The translations under genes were made by a program, and so were the position numbers. Shown here in pieces: positions 43,697 through 52,603 of a stretch of DNA of 64,000 bases. The DNA is from UBA1563 sp037440065 (lineage in GTDB: Bacteria; Bacteroidota; Ignavibacteria; Ignavibacteriales; Ignavibacteriaceae). Each line of letters opens with the position of its first letter. Within the stretch, counting starts at the first letter, position 1. The notes under the pieces were generated by a model that saw only the letters and a program-made list of their open reading frames with translations, did no database searches and had not been told where the DNA came from. The stretch is from NCBI GenBank assembly GCA_037440065.1, contig JBBIUV010000015.1, forward strand, positions 496,001 to 560,000. Reading direction: 5' to 3'.

Positions 43697-44389
43697 ATGA
43701 TGACGGATTTTTCCAATTTTATTCAAGTAGCAGGAATTATCGATCTTGCTGAAGCTGAAATGCTTATTAACTGCGGTGTAACCTTTCTCGGTTTTCCTCT
43801 GCGGTTACCAGTAAACAAAGAAGACTGCAGCGAAGAAGAAGCTGCACAAATTATAGCTCAAACCAAAGATCGTGTACAATCAGTAGCCATTACCTATCTA
43901 AATCAAACCGAAGAAATAATAGAATTCTGCAAAAAATTAAATGTTGAAATCATCCAGCTTCATGGAGATATTTCAATCGATGAACTAAGAAAATTGAAAA
44001 CTGTAGCTTCAGAGTTAAGCATAATAAAAAGTCTGGTTATAAGAGAAGGGAATTTTAACGATCTTGAAAATATCGTTTCCTCAACTAAATTATATGTTGA
44101 TGCTTTTATCACCGATACATTTGATCCTTTAACCGGAGCGAGCGGAGCTACCGGAAAAACACACGATTGGAAACTCAGCCGCAGACTTGTTGAACTTTCA
44201 AACAAGCCGGTAATCCTTGCCGGGGGAATAAATCATTTAAATGTTTACGAAGCCATGATGACCGTAAAACCAGCTGGAATTGATACACACACCGGCGTTG
44301 AAGGCATCGATGGCAGAAAAGATTACAACAAAGTTAAAGTATTTGTTGATGAAGCAAAGAGAGCTTTAGACACATTAAAATCATTTTAA
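43697..44389 (+). CDS. TrpF-like (beta/alpha)8 protein lacking the catalytic cysteine
   Basis: About 230 residues with the fold and landmarks of phosphoribosylanthranilate isomerase: IQLHGD, FITDTFDPLTGASGATGKTHDW, ILAGGINHLNV (phosphate loop) and GIDTHTGVEGIDGRKD (second phosphate loop). The Asp of the catalytic pair aligns with FITD. The N-terminal VKICGIT motif, however, reads IQVAGII, so the general-base cysteine is replaced by alanine, and the substrate-binding strand after it is also different. It is not next to other trp genes; an acyl-CoA synthetase follows after 18 nt. It may act on another phosphorylated sugar compound or be a non-catalytic relative. The ATG at 43697 (or 43700) is preferred to a TTG at 43688. 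Confidence 0.75.
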   Translation: MMTDFSNFIQVAGIIDLAEAEMLINCGVTFLGFPLRLPVNKEDCSEEEAAQIIAQTKDRVQSVAITYLNQTEEIIEFCKKLNVEIIQLHGDISIDELRKLKTVASELSIIKSLVIREGNFNDLENIVSSTKLYVDAFITDTFDPLTGASGATGKTHDWKLSRRLVELSNKPVILAGGINHLNVYEAMMTVKPAGIDTHTGVEGIDGRKDYNKVKVFVDEAKRALDTLKSF

Positions 44390-44407
44390 TCAATTTACGG
44401 AGTCTCT

Positions 44408-46318
44408 ATGTTGGAAAGAACCCTACCGCAACTCTTTGAAGAAAGCGTAAAGAAATATTCAGACAATGTTCTCATGTGGGAAAATACTTTTGATAAATAT
44501 GTGGGGACATCGTATGAACAAATGCAAACACTTGTTTACAATTTTGCAGCCGGATTACAAACTCTAGGGCTGAATGTTGGTGATAGAGTTGCTCTTATTT
44601 CTGAAGGGAGAAACGATTGGGTAATGGCGGAACTTGGCGTTCTCTATTCCGGTGCAATCGATGTTCCAATTTCAATAAAACTTGATGAACCATCCGAACT
44701 TAAATTCCGTCTCGCTCATTCAGGTTGCAAAATGGTGATCGTTTCAAAAAATCAGCGTACAAAAATAAAATCTATTAAAAACGATCTTCCCGAACTTGAA
44801 AAAATAATTCTATTAGATGAAGTTGAAGATTACGACAAGGATGAAATTTCCAAAATTGATTTGATGAAAAGTGGAGAAGAATATTTAAAGACACATAAAA
44901 AGGAATTTGAAAAACGTTGGCAGAATATAAAAGAAAATGAGTACGCAAACATCTGTTATACTTCAGGAACTACAGCAGATCCCAAAGGAATAATTTTAAC
45001 CCATAGAAATTACACTGCAAATGTTGAACAAGCCACAGCGCTTCTTCCAATTCCGCAAGAATATGTTTCGCTCCTTATTCTTCCGTGGGATCATTGCTTT
45101 GCGCATACAGCCGGCATTTACACGTTGATGAAAAATGGAGCAAGTATGGCGGCGATAAAATCGGGCAAAACTCCGATGGAAACGTTGCGCAACATACCGC
45201 TGAATATTAAGGAGATAAAACCGTCATTCCTTTTAAGCGTGCCATCACTTGCAAAAAATTTTAGAAAGAATATAGAAACCGGTATTCGTGATAAAGGAGA
45301 GAAAGTTGAAAAACTTTTCAACGCTGCATTGAAATTGGCATATGATTACAATGGACTTGGAGTTGATCGCGGTAAGGGATTTAAAAAACTTAAACTTCCT
45401 CTTTACAAACTTTATGATAAACTTATTTTTAGTAAAATTAGAGAAGGCTTCGGAAGCAAACTCGAATTCTTTATCGGGGGTGGCGCTTTGCTTGATATAG
45501 AGTTACAAAGATTTTTTTATGCAATCGGTATTCCAATGTTCCAAGGTTATGGATTGACTGAAGCAGCTCCGGTTATTTCTGCAAATGTTCCTGTTTGTCA
45601 CAAACTTGGATCATCGGGAAAAATTGTAAAAAATCTGCAAGTTAAAATCTGCGATGATAAGGGGAATGAGCTTCCTGTTGGACAAAAGGGAGAGCTTGTT
45701 GTTAAAGGCGATAACGTGATGGCGGGATATTGGAAAAATGAAAAAGCCACCGCGGAAACCTTGAAAGAAGGGTGGCTTTACACCGGAGATTTAGGTTATC
45801 TTGATTCAGATGGATTTCTTTACATTCTCGGCAGATTCAAAAGTCTGCTTATTTCAAATGATGGTGAAAAATATAGCCCGGAAGGAATCGAAGAAGCAGT
45901 AACAGAAAGTTCTCCCTTTATCGAACAGATGATGCTTTATAATAATCAATCGCCTTACACGGTTGCGCTTGTTGTTCCAAACAAAGAAAGGCTCAGTCAC
46001 TATTTAAAAGAACTTCAGCTAAACTTCAGTACAAAGCAAGGTCAAACTGAAGCGTTGAAAAAGATTGATTCAGAAATTGCGCAATTTAAAGATGGAGGAA
46101 AATTTGCGGGAACATTTCCATCACGATGGCTTCCATCGGCGGTTGCAATTTTAGGAGAAGGGTTCACGGAACAAAATCATTTTATGAATAGTACGTTGAA
46201 GATGGTTCGAGGAAAAATTACCGAGTACTACAAAGATAGAATTGATTTTTTATTTACTGCTGAAGCGAAAGATATTTGCAACCATCAAAACATGATGATC
46301 ATGAGCCGGTTTGAGTAG
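44408..46318 (+). CDS. Long-chain acyl-CoA synthetase (AMP-binding)
   Basis: 636 residues. Adenylation motifs: A3 YTSGTTADPKGIILTHRN near 182, A5 GYGLTEAAPVIS near 384, A7 GWLYTGDLGYLD near 460 and A8 ILGRFKSLLISNDGEKYSPEGIEE near 475-500. The architecture and length are those of FadD15-like long-chain fatty acid CoA ligases, which activate fatty acids through an acyl-adenylate. An insert around 300-350 is typical of the long-chain group. Start: ATG at 44408 after ACGGAG. It probably shares a transcript with the TrpF-like gene. Confidence 0.9.
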   Translation: MLERTLPQLFEESVKKYSDNVLMWENTFDKYVGTSYEQMQTLVYNFAAGLQTLGLNVGDRVALISEGRNDWVMAELGVLYSGAIDVPISIKLDEPSELKFRLAHSGCKMVIVSKNQRTKIKSIKNDLPELEKIILLDEVEDYDKDEISKIDLMKSGEEYLKTHKKEFEKRWQNIKENEYANICYTSGTTADPKGIILTHRNYTANVEQATALLPIPQEYVSLLILPWDHCFAHTAGIYTLMKNGASMAAIKSGKTPMETLRNIPLNIKEIKPSFLLSVPSLAKNFRKNIETGIRDKGEKVEKLFNAALKLAYDYNGLGVDRGKGFKKLKLPLYKLYDKLIFSKIREGFGSKLEFFIGGGALLDIELQRFFYAIGIPMFQGYGLTEAAPVISANVPVCHKLGSSGKIVKNLQVKICDDKGNELPVGQKGELVVKGDNVMAGYWKNEKATAETLKEGWLYTGDLGYLDSDGFLYILGRFKSLLISNDGEKYSPEGIEEAVTESSPFIEQMMLYNNQSPYTVALVVPNKERLSHYLKELQLNFSTKQGQTEALKKIDSEIAQFKDGGKFAGTFPSRWLPSAVAILGEGFTEQNHFMNSTLKMVRGKITEYYKDRIDFLFTAEAKDICNHQNMMIMSRFE

Positions 46319-46468
46319 TGCTTCAAATGAAGTTTACTCTTTCTAATCGGTAATTGGAAATTTGATGTGAAGAGATATTCTGAATAAGGATTAAATCGAG
46401 GACAAATATCCTAGAAAAGGTTACTTTGGTGATAACAAATCTGGAATTGCTTAAAATGATTTACAGAA

Positions 46469-49400
46469 CTATTTCAACAACACCATCTTTTTTATTGAAG
46501 AAAAATTTGCCGTGGTAAGTTTATAAAAATAAATTCCACTTACAAGTTTTGAGCCATCAAACGCAACTTGATAGTTCCCAGCTGGTTGTTCAGCATTTAT
46601 TAAAGTCTCAACTTCATTTCCTAAAACATCATACACTTTTAATGAAACCTGACCACCCATCGCTAACTGCCAACTGATTACTGTGCTAGGATTAAACGGA
46701 TTTGGATAATTTTGTGAGAGCGAAAAATTTGTGGGGATATTATTTTTTTCATCTGAGATCAAAACCGGAGTATTGAAAAAAGTAAGCAGCTTGTTCATCA
46801 ATTCATTTCGCGTTGCTTCGGGATAAACAGTTTCGAAAGGGAAACCCATAATGGCCATCTTTCCCGGTTTAACACTTTGTGGGAAATTACCTGAGAATAG
46901 AACTGCAGCATATCCTGAAGCGGTATCAAGGTCGGAATATTTTAGAAAACCGGTTCCACCGTTAGTTGATTTAATTACATCAGGCCACCTTACATCAATG
47001 GTACCGTGCGTTCCGTTATCAAAAAAAAAAGAAGTCATTCCAGTGCAAATTGAATTATTGAACGGTTCTGCTTTGTAATATTTTGCCGAGATTCCGAACG
47101 GGGCATCGTTAAGATATTTCATCTTTAAATAATTCCATGCAAAATCTTTATCGGTTGATGATCCTTTATAATCAAGGTCCCAGGCGATCTCACTCCCGGA
47201 AACAAAAAGATATCCTCCGTTATTTAAAAACGATTTTATCTTCGGCTGTTCGGTCGAACTAAAAGTTTCGTCAACAGTGCTTTCATCCCCTAAAATATAA
47301 TCCGCAATTTGGTAATTATTCAAATTGAATGTTCCGTCTAAAACAGCATCGTTGGTGCACGATTCAAATAATTCGTTATTGGCTTTAATAGCTTGTGCAT
47401 GTTGCCGAATAAAATCATATGTATTTCCGGTTGAACTTCGGTCGAATCCATTTACAATTAAGATCGATGCAGAAGAATTAGAAGATGGAATTCCCGCAAG
47501 CACTTCGGACTGAGGTGATTTTCCGGAAAGATTAACCGCTTCCAATTTTATAAAATATATCGAATCCGTTTGAAGACCATCAATAATCATATTGCCGGAA
47601 GAGAGAGAAACCGGCGCTTGAAAACTTTTCCCCTCTTTACTTAAAAACACATTATAATTATCAACCCCAGTAACATTTCCAATCATGATTTTAAGTTTGT
47701 CAACTCCTTCAGATTTTATTCCAAAAGACTTTGGTTTTCCCGGAAGACTTGCGTTTGCAATGTATGTTGGTTGAGTCATCACACCGGTTTCGTTGCTCAA
47801 CATTTTATAAAGAACAGGATCGGTAAGAATTGTTTTTATATTTGTGATTACTCCATCAACAAGCATTTCAGCATTCAATAATCGAATGCCGTGGCTATAA
47901 TCAACATAACTGTTTATGTGAATATTTGATACCGGTTGGATTGGGGAACCGTTTAACTGATGCCATCCATAAATCACAACGTGATTCGGCCGCGTGGGGT
48001 CAACAATTTTATTGCTTAGTACAACATCTTTTTTTGTTCCACCTACAAGTTGCCCCAGAATTCCACCTGCTGCAATGCGCTGATTTTCGATCGCCTCATT
48101 ATGTTCAGCAAATTTTGGAACAAGTGTGCTCTCTTCCGACCAAGGATAGGTAACAGGCTCTAATTTAATTGCGGCGTGGGTATAAATATTATCAACGAGC
48201 AAAGGAGTTGGCATCACTGCTCCAAAAAGATCAGCGAGTTTCTGCGCGGTTATCGGTCCTATCGGAATTCTGCAAAAATCTTCATTCGATCCGATTGCAA
48301 GATAGTCCGGCATAACTTCGTAAGTGCAGGAATGACTAATCGCATTTCCGTCAACAAAATTTCCCGAAATTTTTGTTAGCGTTCTCATAAAGTCCGGAAT
48401 GTTTCCTGCTGAAAGTTGATTGTAAATTTCAACTTCTCTTTGTTCAAACGTCATATTCAGTACTTGCTGCATAAATTGCGACCCGGTTATCGCATTGGCA
48501 GGTCTAGGCGGAATCGATAAAATTTTTGGAAGCACCGCTGCACCTTGAACCAAATCTGTATAAGCACGCGCTCCGTAATAAGTATATCCAACTCCCTCAC
48601 GAGCAGTACCGGAAACCATTCCTTGAATAAAACCATTCAGTTCAACTTGAACCGTATGCAAGATCAATCGATTGGGATTTTGTTTGAGAATAAATTTTAC
48701 TCTTCCGTCAAGCGCTGTGTATTTAATAAAAGTGTCGTTCTCCGTATCAACGAACGGAAAATAATCTCCGAGAAACTTTCTCATCAATTTACTTCGGTAC
48801 CAGGTTCCTCCAGTAGCGCTTACAACCGGTTGTCCGTTATACAATGCAACACTGTCGTTATAAGCGATTACACTTAAAAAATGTTTTGGAGAAGCGTTTA
48901 TCCAACTTAATAATTTCTGTCCGTAACTGTCATCATAGTTGTAATCGCTGTCAAGAAAAGATATCCGTTCAACACTGTTAGGAATTTCTGCTGAATTATT
49001 CATAAACCCGAAAGTAAAACTCCCACCGCCGCTGTGTCCTGTTAAGACAATGAAAGGATCGTATGAGGAGAAAATATTTTTTATATAAGTGATTAGATCG
49101 TTTATTAAGGCCGGATTATTGGGATATTTTGATCTCCAAGAGGGCCAGCTTTTTTGAGCGGTTTCCAGATAAACAGTTACCAAGTTAGTTTCGCTTGATT
49201 GATTGCGAAGAAATCTTGTTTGTGCTCCGATGTGCTGAATATCGTAATGCCAATCATCTCCCGTGTTTAATTTTTTGCCGATCGTCTGTTCAATTGTGTT
49301 TCCGTTTGGAAGAGCGAATAAAGCAATTTCGGTTCTTTTATTCGGATCAAAAAAATCTACGGCAGGAGCGTTGATAAACACGCGAATTTCAGGATCAAAA

Positions 49401-49579
49401 TTGAACATACATATTTGTTCATCGAAGTAGGGACTTATAACAAATCCCGGAAGCTTTACTCCAGTAAACACTTTGTTATTGGATGATAATAGGATATTGT
49501 TGGAAGCTGGTGAAGTGAATAAATTGATTAAAAAAAGCAGGGAAAATATCACGAACAAAAACTTCTTTGTCATAGTCAT
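46469..49579 (-). CDS. Large secreted hydrolase-like protein with T9SS sorting domain
   Basis: 1036 residues with a signal peptide (about 1-26). The N-terminal half contains a lipase-type nucleophile elbow, VLTGHSGGGSFTFGF, near residue 183, in a region that resembles an alpha/beta-hydrolase; I cannot place it in a named family. A fibronectin-III-like segment lies about 625-700. ILIVNGFDRSSTGN near 705 starts a flavodoxin-like region seen in T9SS xanthan-lyase/golvesin-type proteins (ADYILGDESTVDETFSSTEQPKIKSFLNNGGYLFVSGSEIAWD). The final 85 residues are a T9SS type A sorting domain (FSLSQNYPNPFNPSTV ... GIYFYKL). A surface enzyme is likely; its substrate is unknown. Two ATG codons six bases apart could serve as start. 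Confidence 0.82.
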   Translation of the reverse strand: MTMTKKFLFVIFSLLFLINLFTSPASNNILLSSNNKVFTGVKLPGFVISPYFDEQICMFNFDPEIRVFINAPAVDFFDPNKRTEIALFALPNGNTIEQTIGKKLNTGDDWHYDIQHIGAQTRFLRNQSSETNLVTVYLETAQKSWPSWRSKYPNNPALINDLITYIKNIFSSYDPFIVLTGHSGGGSFTFGFMNNSAEIPNSVERISFLDSDYNYDDSYGQKLLSWINASPKHFLSVIAYNDSVALYNGQPVVSATGGTWYRSKLMRKFLGDYFPFVDTENDTFIKYTALDGRVKFILKQNPNRLILHTVQVELNGFIQGMVSGTAREGVGYTYYGARAYTDLVQGAAVLPKILSIPPRPANAITGSQFMQQVLNMTFEQREVEIYNQLSAGNIPDFMRTLTKISGNFVDGNAISHSCTYEVMPDYLAIGSNEDFCRIPIGPITAQKLADLFGAVMPTPLLVDNIYTHAAIKLEPVTYPWSEESTLVPKFAEHNEAIENQRIAAGGILGQLVGGTKKDVVLSNKIVDPTRPNHVVIYGWHQLNGSPIQPVSNIHINSYVDYSHGIRLLNAEMLVDGVITNIKTILTDPVLYKMLSNETGVMTQPTYIANASLPGKPKSFGIKSEGVDKLKIMIGNVTGVDNYNVFLSKEGKSFQAPVSLSSGNMIIDGLQTDSIYFIKLEAVNLSGKSPQSEVLAGIPSSNSSASILIVNGFDRSSTGNTYDFIRQHAQAIKANNELFESCTNDAVLDGTFNLNNYQIADYILGDESTVDETFSSTEQPKIKSFLNNGGYLFVSGSEIAWDLDYKGSSTDKDFAWNYLKMKYLNDAPFGISAKYYKAEPFNNSICTGMTSFFFDNGTHGTIDVRWPDVIKSTNGGTGFLKYSDLDTASGYAAVLFSGNFPQSVKPGKMAIMGFPFETVYPEATRNELMNKLLTFFNTPVLISDEKNNIPTNFSLSQNYPNPFNPSTVISWQLAMGGQVSLKVYDVLGNEVETLINAEQPAGNYQVAFDGSKLVSGIYFYKLTTANFSSIKKMVLLK

Positions 49580-49608
49580 TCCGTTGTTATAATTGCAACT
49601 TTTATATG

Positions 49609-49616
49609 CAAAAGTA
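49609..49616 (-). promoter_or_regulatory. Bacteroidetes-type -7 element of the large T9SS protein gene
   Basis: TACTTTTG on the minus strand is an exact TAnnTTTG match, 29 bp upstream of the start. It lies in the 188-bp divergent gap shared with the sensor kinase gene. No convincing -33 TTG. Confidence 0.4.
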
Positions 49617-49767
49617 CAAAAAAATCAATAAAGACTTCTCCGTGAACAAAAGATTCCTTTTGGTTCCAACCGACAAAACAAGTGTCTTATTTCTGCGATT
49701 AATTTGGATAAAAGGCAACTTAACAAGAAATATTTTTTGTAATTTCCCTCAAAGAGATACAGCAATT

Positions 49768-51324
49768 ATGAACAAACAATACAAACAAGCGTTAATTATC
49801 TTATCCTTATTGGTGAGTATACCGGTGATCGTCTTTGCCGTATACGAATATAGTTCGATCACTCGGGAAGAAAAATTGGTTGCTGAAGTGTATGAAACAC
49901 AATTAAACAGCATTCTTTTTTCTATCAATCTTTATTCTGAAGATGTTATTTCTGCGTGGCAGTTGAAACTCGCAAACAAAAGTGTGGTAAATGATAAAAC
50001 AATAGTAACTGAATTTATCAGCGAAAATCCTTCAATAAAATATCTCTATTTCTACGATACTTTAAATAATAAAACAACAGTCGTTTACAACGGGAAGGGA
50101 AATAATGTTGAGGAAATCGACTTGTTGTTAAATTCGATTTTAAAGAACAACGCTTCCAAGATTGATAAATTATTCGGTTACTTAAAATCCGGTTATAGAA
50201 AAGCTGAACCGATTACCGATACTCTTAATTCTGAAATAACACACATCCTTTTTGCTTCAACAAATGAAAAAGAAAAAATAATTTCCGGAATCGGAATAGA
50301 CTCTAAAGAATTTATAAATAAAACTCTTAAACCACGGCTTCAAGTAATTGCTCAAGAGAAATTGGTGGTCTCAATTTTTAACAAAAGGACGGGTGAGAAA
50401 GTTTACTCAAATTTCCCCGGAGAAAAAGGTGAAGCGCGGAGAGATAAAATGTTGTGGCTTCTTCCCGAGTTTGAAATGGCGATTAAACCCCTAAATACAA
50501 CAATCGAGGACATCGCAAAAAGACGGAAGCAGGAAAATCTTATTATTACCGGAGTACTTGCTCTTCTCCTTTCCGCAGGCGCAATTTTTCTTTTAAGAAA
50601 TATCAGAAAGGAAATGAAACTCTCGGAAATTAAATCAGAATTTGTTTCAAACGTTTCGCATGAATTGAGAACCCCGCTTGCACTCATAAACATGTTTGCA
50701 GAAACATTGAGTATGGGGCGGGTAAAAACAGAAGAGAAAAAGCAAGAGTATTATGAGATAATTGGGAGGGAAACCGAGCGACTTAGCGCAATAGTAAATA
50801 AAATATTAAACTTTTCGCAGATGGAATCGGGTAAACGGAAATATAATTTTGAAGAAGTTGATCTTAATGAAGTAGTTACTAAAATATATGATAGCTATAA
50901 GTTTCATCTGAAAAATAAAGGCTTTGAAGTTGTATTAAACAAAGAGGAGAACCTTCCTCTCATTATTGCTGATCACGGTGCAATCTCTGAAGCAATAATT
51001 AATTTACTTGATAATGGAATTAAGTATAGCAAAGAAGAAAAAGAATTAACCATCAAAACCGGGACTGACGGAAAATATTTGTTAGTATCGGTTATTGATA
51101 AGGGAATCGGTATCTCAAGTGAAGATAAAAAGAAAATATTTGATAAATTTTTCCGGGCTAGTTCTAATAATATTCACACGACAAAAGGAACCGGACTTGG
51201 ACTTTCCATCGTAAAGGAAATTGTTGAAGTACATGATGGAAAAATTGAAGTTGAAAGTATTCCAGGTACAGGAAGTTCGTTCACCTTAAAATTTATAACA
51301 AAGGAAGCTAAACAAAATGTATAA
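49768..51324 (+). CDS. Membrane sensor histidine kinase (OmpR-type system)
   Basis: About 518 residues from the ATG at 49768. Membrane helix one at about 7-27 (ALIILSLLVSIPVIVFAVY), an extracytoplasmic sensing domain of about 220 residues, helix two at about 255-275 (LIITGVLALLLSAGAIFLL), then HisKA with NVSHELRTPLALINMF near 297 and HATPase with LLDNGIKYS, DKGIGIS and GTGLGLSIVK. An upstream in-frame start at 49606 would add 54 charged residues before the first helix and is unlikely. The 3' end overlaps the response regulator by 8 nt, so the two form a classical pair. Confidence 0.92.
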   Translation: MNKQYKQALIILSLLVSIPVIVFAVYEYSSITREEKLVAEVYETQLNSILFSINLYSEDVISAWQLKLANKSVVNDKTIVTEFISENPSIKYLYFYDTLNNKTTVVYNGKGNNVEEIDLLLNSILKNNASKIDKLFGYLKSGYRKAEPITDTLNSEITHILFASTNEKEKIISGIGIDSKEFINKTLKPRLQVIAQEKLVVSIFNKRTGEKVYSNFPGEKGEARRDKMLWLLPEFEMAIKPLNTTIEDIAKRRKQENLIITGVLALLLSAGAIFLLRNIRKEMKLSEIKSEFVSNVSHELRTPLALINMFAETLSMGRVKTEEKKQEYYEIIGRETERLSAIVNKILNFSQMESGKRKYNFEEVDLNEVVTKIYDSYKFHLKNKGFEVVLNKEENLPLIIADHGAISEAIINLLDNGIKYSKEEKELTIKTGTDGKYLLVSVIDKGIGISSEDKKKIFDKFFRASSNNIHTTKGTGLGLSIVKEIVEVHDGKIEVESIPGTGSSFTLKFITKEAKQNV

Positions 51325-52012
51325 AATATTAATTGTTGAAGATGAACCCGATATGAGATTGGGATTGAAAGATAATCTCGAATTCGACGGGTATGAAGTC
51401 GACTTAGCTGAAAACGGAAAAGATGGTTACGAAAAAATTACCGCTAACAACTATGATCTTGTATTGCTTGATGTGATGATGCCCGAGATGTCCGGTTTTG
51501 AAGTCTGTAAACAAATTAGAAAAGAGGGAATAAAAGTTCCAGTAATTCTGTTAACAGCCAAAGGAGAAGAGATCGATAAAGTAAGAGGGCTTGAAATGGG
51601 TGCAGATGATTACATCACAAAACCATTTTCGCTTAGAGAACTTTTGGCAAGAGTTAAAGCAGTTTTAAGAAGAGCGCCGGAACATAATTCACCGGTGGAG
51701 AAAAAGAATTCAAAGATTCAAATTGGTCTTTTAACAATTGATTTCTCGACGTTCATCGCAACAAGTAAAAACAAACCGGTGCAAATGTCCCATAAAGAAT
51801 TTGAGTTGCTCCACTATCTGTGGGATAAAAAAAATACCGTGGTTACTCGTGATGATCTGCTTAATAAAATTTGGGGATATGAAGAAAGCCCCACAACCAG
51901 AACAGTTGATAATTTTATTGTTCGTTTACGACAGAAAATTGAAAAAGATCCGGAACGGCCACATTTTATCATCACCGTTCACGGAATTGGATACAAACTG
52001 ATTGAGAGCTGA
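51317..52012 (+). CDS. OmpR/PhoB-family response regulator
   Basis: 231 residues. Receiver domain 1-120: VEDEPD, phospho-acceptor Asp in DLVLLDVMMPEMSG, LLTAKGEE and ITKPFSLREL. Winged-helix DNA-binding domain about 135-230: KPVQMSHKEFELLHYLWDKKNTVVTRDDLLNKIWGYEESPTTRTVDNFIVRLRQKIE. The start overlaps the kinase gene by 8 nt. Evenly spaced TTACAA repeats right after its stop (52041-52080) are its most probable operator, in front of the small exported protein gene. Confidence 0.94.
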   Translation: MYKILIVEDEPDMRLGLKDNLEFDGYEVDLAENGKDGYEKITANNYDLVLLDVMMPEMSGFEVCKQIRKEGIKVPVILLTAKGEEIDKVRGLEMGADDYITKPFSLRELLARVKAVLRRAPEHNSPVEKKNSKIQIGLLTIDFSTFIATSKNKPVQMSHKEFELLHYLWDKKNTVVTRDDLLNKIWGYEESPTTRTVDNFIVRLRQKIEKDPERPHFIITVHGIGYKLIES

Positions 52013-52040
52013 TAAACAGTGACTTAAATGGTGAATTAAT

Positions 52041-52080
52041 AATTGTAAACGTTGTTACAATTTATTACAACTCTCTACAA
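52041..52080 (+). promoter_or_regulatory. Candidate operator of the OmpR-type regulator: TTACAA repeats
   Basis: AATTGTAA (52041-52048) and TTACAATT (52055-52062) form a perfect 8-bp inverted repeat. TTACAA then recurs at 52055, 52065 and, as CTACAA, at 52075, an exact 10-bp period. A TTGACA hexamer follows at 52094-52099 and TATGTTTA, a near match to TAnnTTTG, at 52111-52118. Helically phased direct repeats upstream of the promoter are the usual site geometry of OmpR/PhoB-type regulators, and one is encoded immediately upstream. Confidence 0.5.
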
Positions 52081-52162
52081 TTCTGTGGCATCTTTGACAT
52101 TTGAACACTTTATGTTTACAACGGAAATTAAATTTCATTATAAACAAACAAGGAGTTCTAAA

Positions 52163-52561
52163 ATGAAAAAGACAAAGTTCACAGCAGTTTTGGCGGTTGC
52201 GTTAAGCCTGGTGTTATTCACCGGTTTGACAGCTCAGAAAAAGGCAGTTATTCATCAAAACCACATGCAGAATCTTGTTATGGCAGTAAAATCGGATAAT
52301 GACGGTCTTAAAAGAAGCGGCATTTATTGGGCAGGTTACTATAAGGTTGAGGAAATGGTTCCTCTTTTAATAGAAGAATTTGCTCATGAAAACAGCAAAA
52401 ACAAAATTTTGATCGCTCTTTCTCTTTACCAGATGGGAAAAGATTCTTGCATCTTCCAGTTGATGGAGTTATCGAAAAACGAAACAAATTTTGAAGTTAA
52501 AAGAATTTGTAAGGCAGTCGTTGAACAGCATCTTAACGATGCCGAATTGGCAAGCAAGTAA
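52163..52561 (+). CDS. Small exported helical protein, probably regulated by the adjacent two-component system
   Basis: About 132 residues from the ATG at 52163, which follows AGGAG by seven bases and gives a good signal peptide (KKTKFTAVLAVALSLVLFTGLTAQ). An in-frame start at 52052 would put the promoter elements inside the gene and is rejected. The mature part is helical with HEAT-like alternation (LKRSGIYWAGYYKVEEMVPLLIEEFAHENSKNKILIALSLYQMGKDSCIFQLMEL). No family recognised. The proposed operator lies upstream, so it is likely an output of the kinase-regulator pair and may be a periplasmic stress or feedback protein; that is inference. Confidence 0.8.
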   Translation: MKKTKFTAVLAVALSLVLFTGLTAQKKAVIHQNHMQNLVMAVKSDNDGLKRSGIYWAGYYKVEEMVPLLIEEFAHENSKNKILIALSLYQMGKDSCIFQLMELSKNETNFEVKRICKAVVEQHLNDAELASK

Positions 52562-52603
52562 ATAATTTAACTTCTTTATTAACCAAAAATTATTAAAAAG
52601 CAG

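Noticed and set aside
46319..46468. Possible terminator CTTCA-AA-TGAAG after the acyl-CoA synthetase
   Set aside because: Five-bp stem with a two-base loop and no proper T tract; too weak to call.
49606..49767. In-frame N-terminal extension of the sensor kinase
   Set aside because: It adds 54 charged residues before the first membrane helix and covers the promoter of the divergent gene.
52052..52162. In-frame N-terminal extension of the small exported protein
   Set aside because: It would overlap the repeat operator and promoter elements and bury the signal peptide; the ATG at 52163 has an excellent AGGAG.
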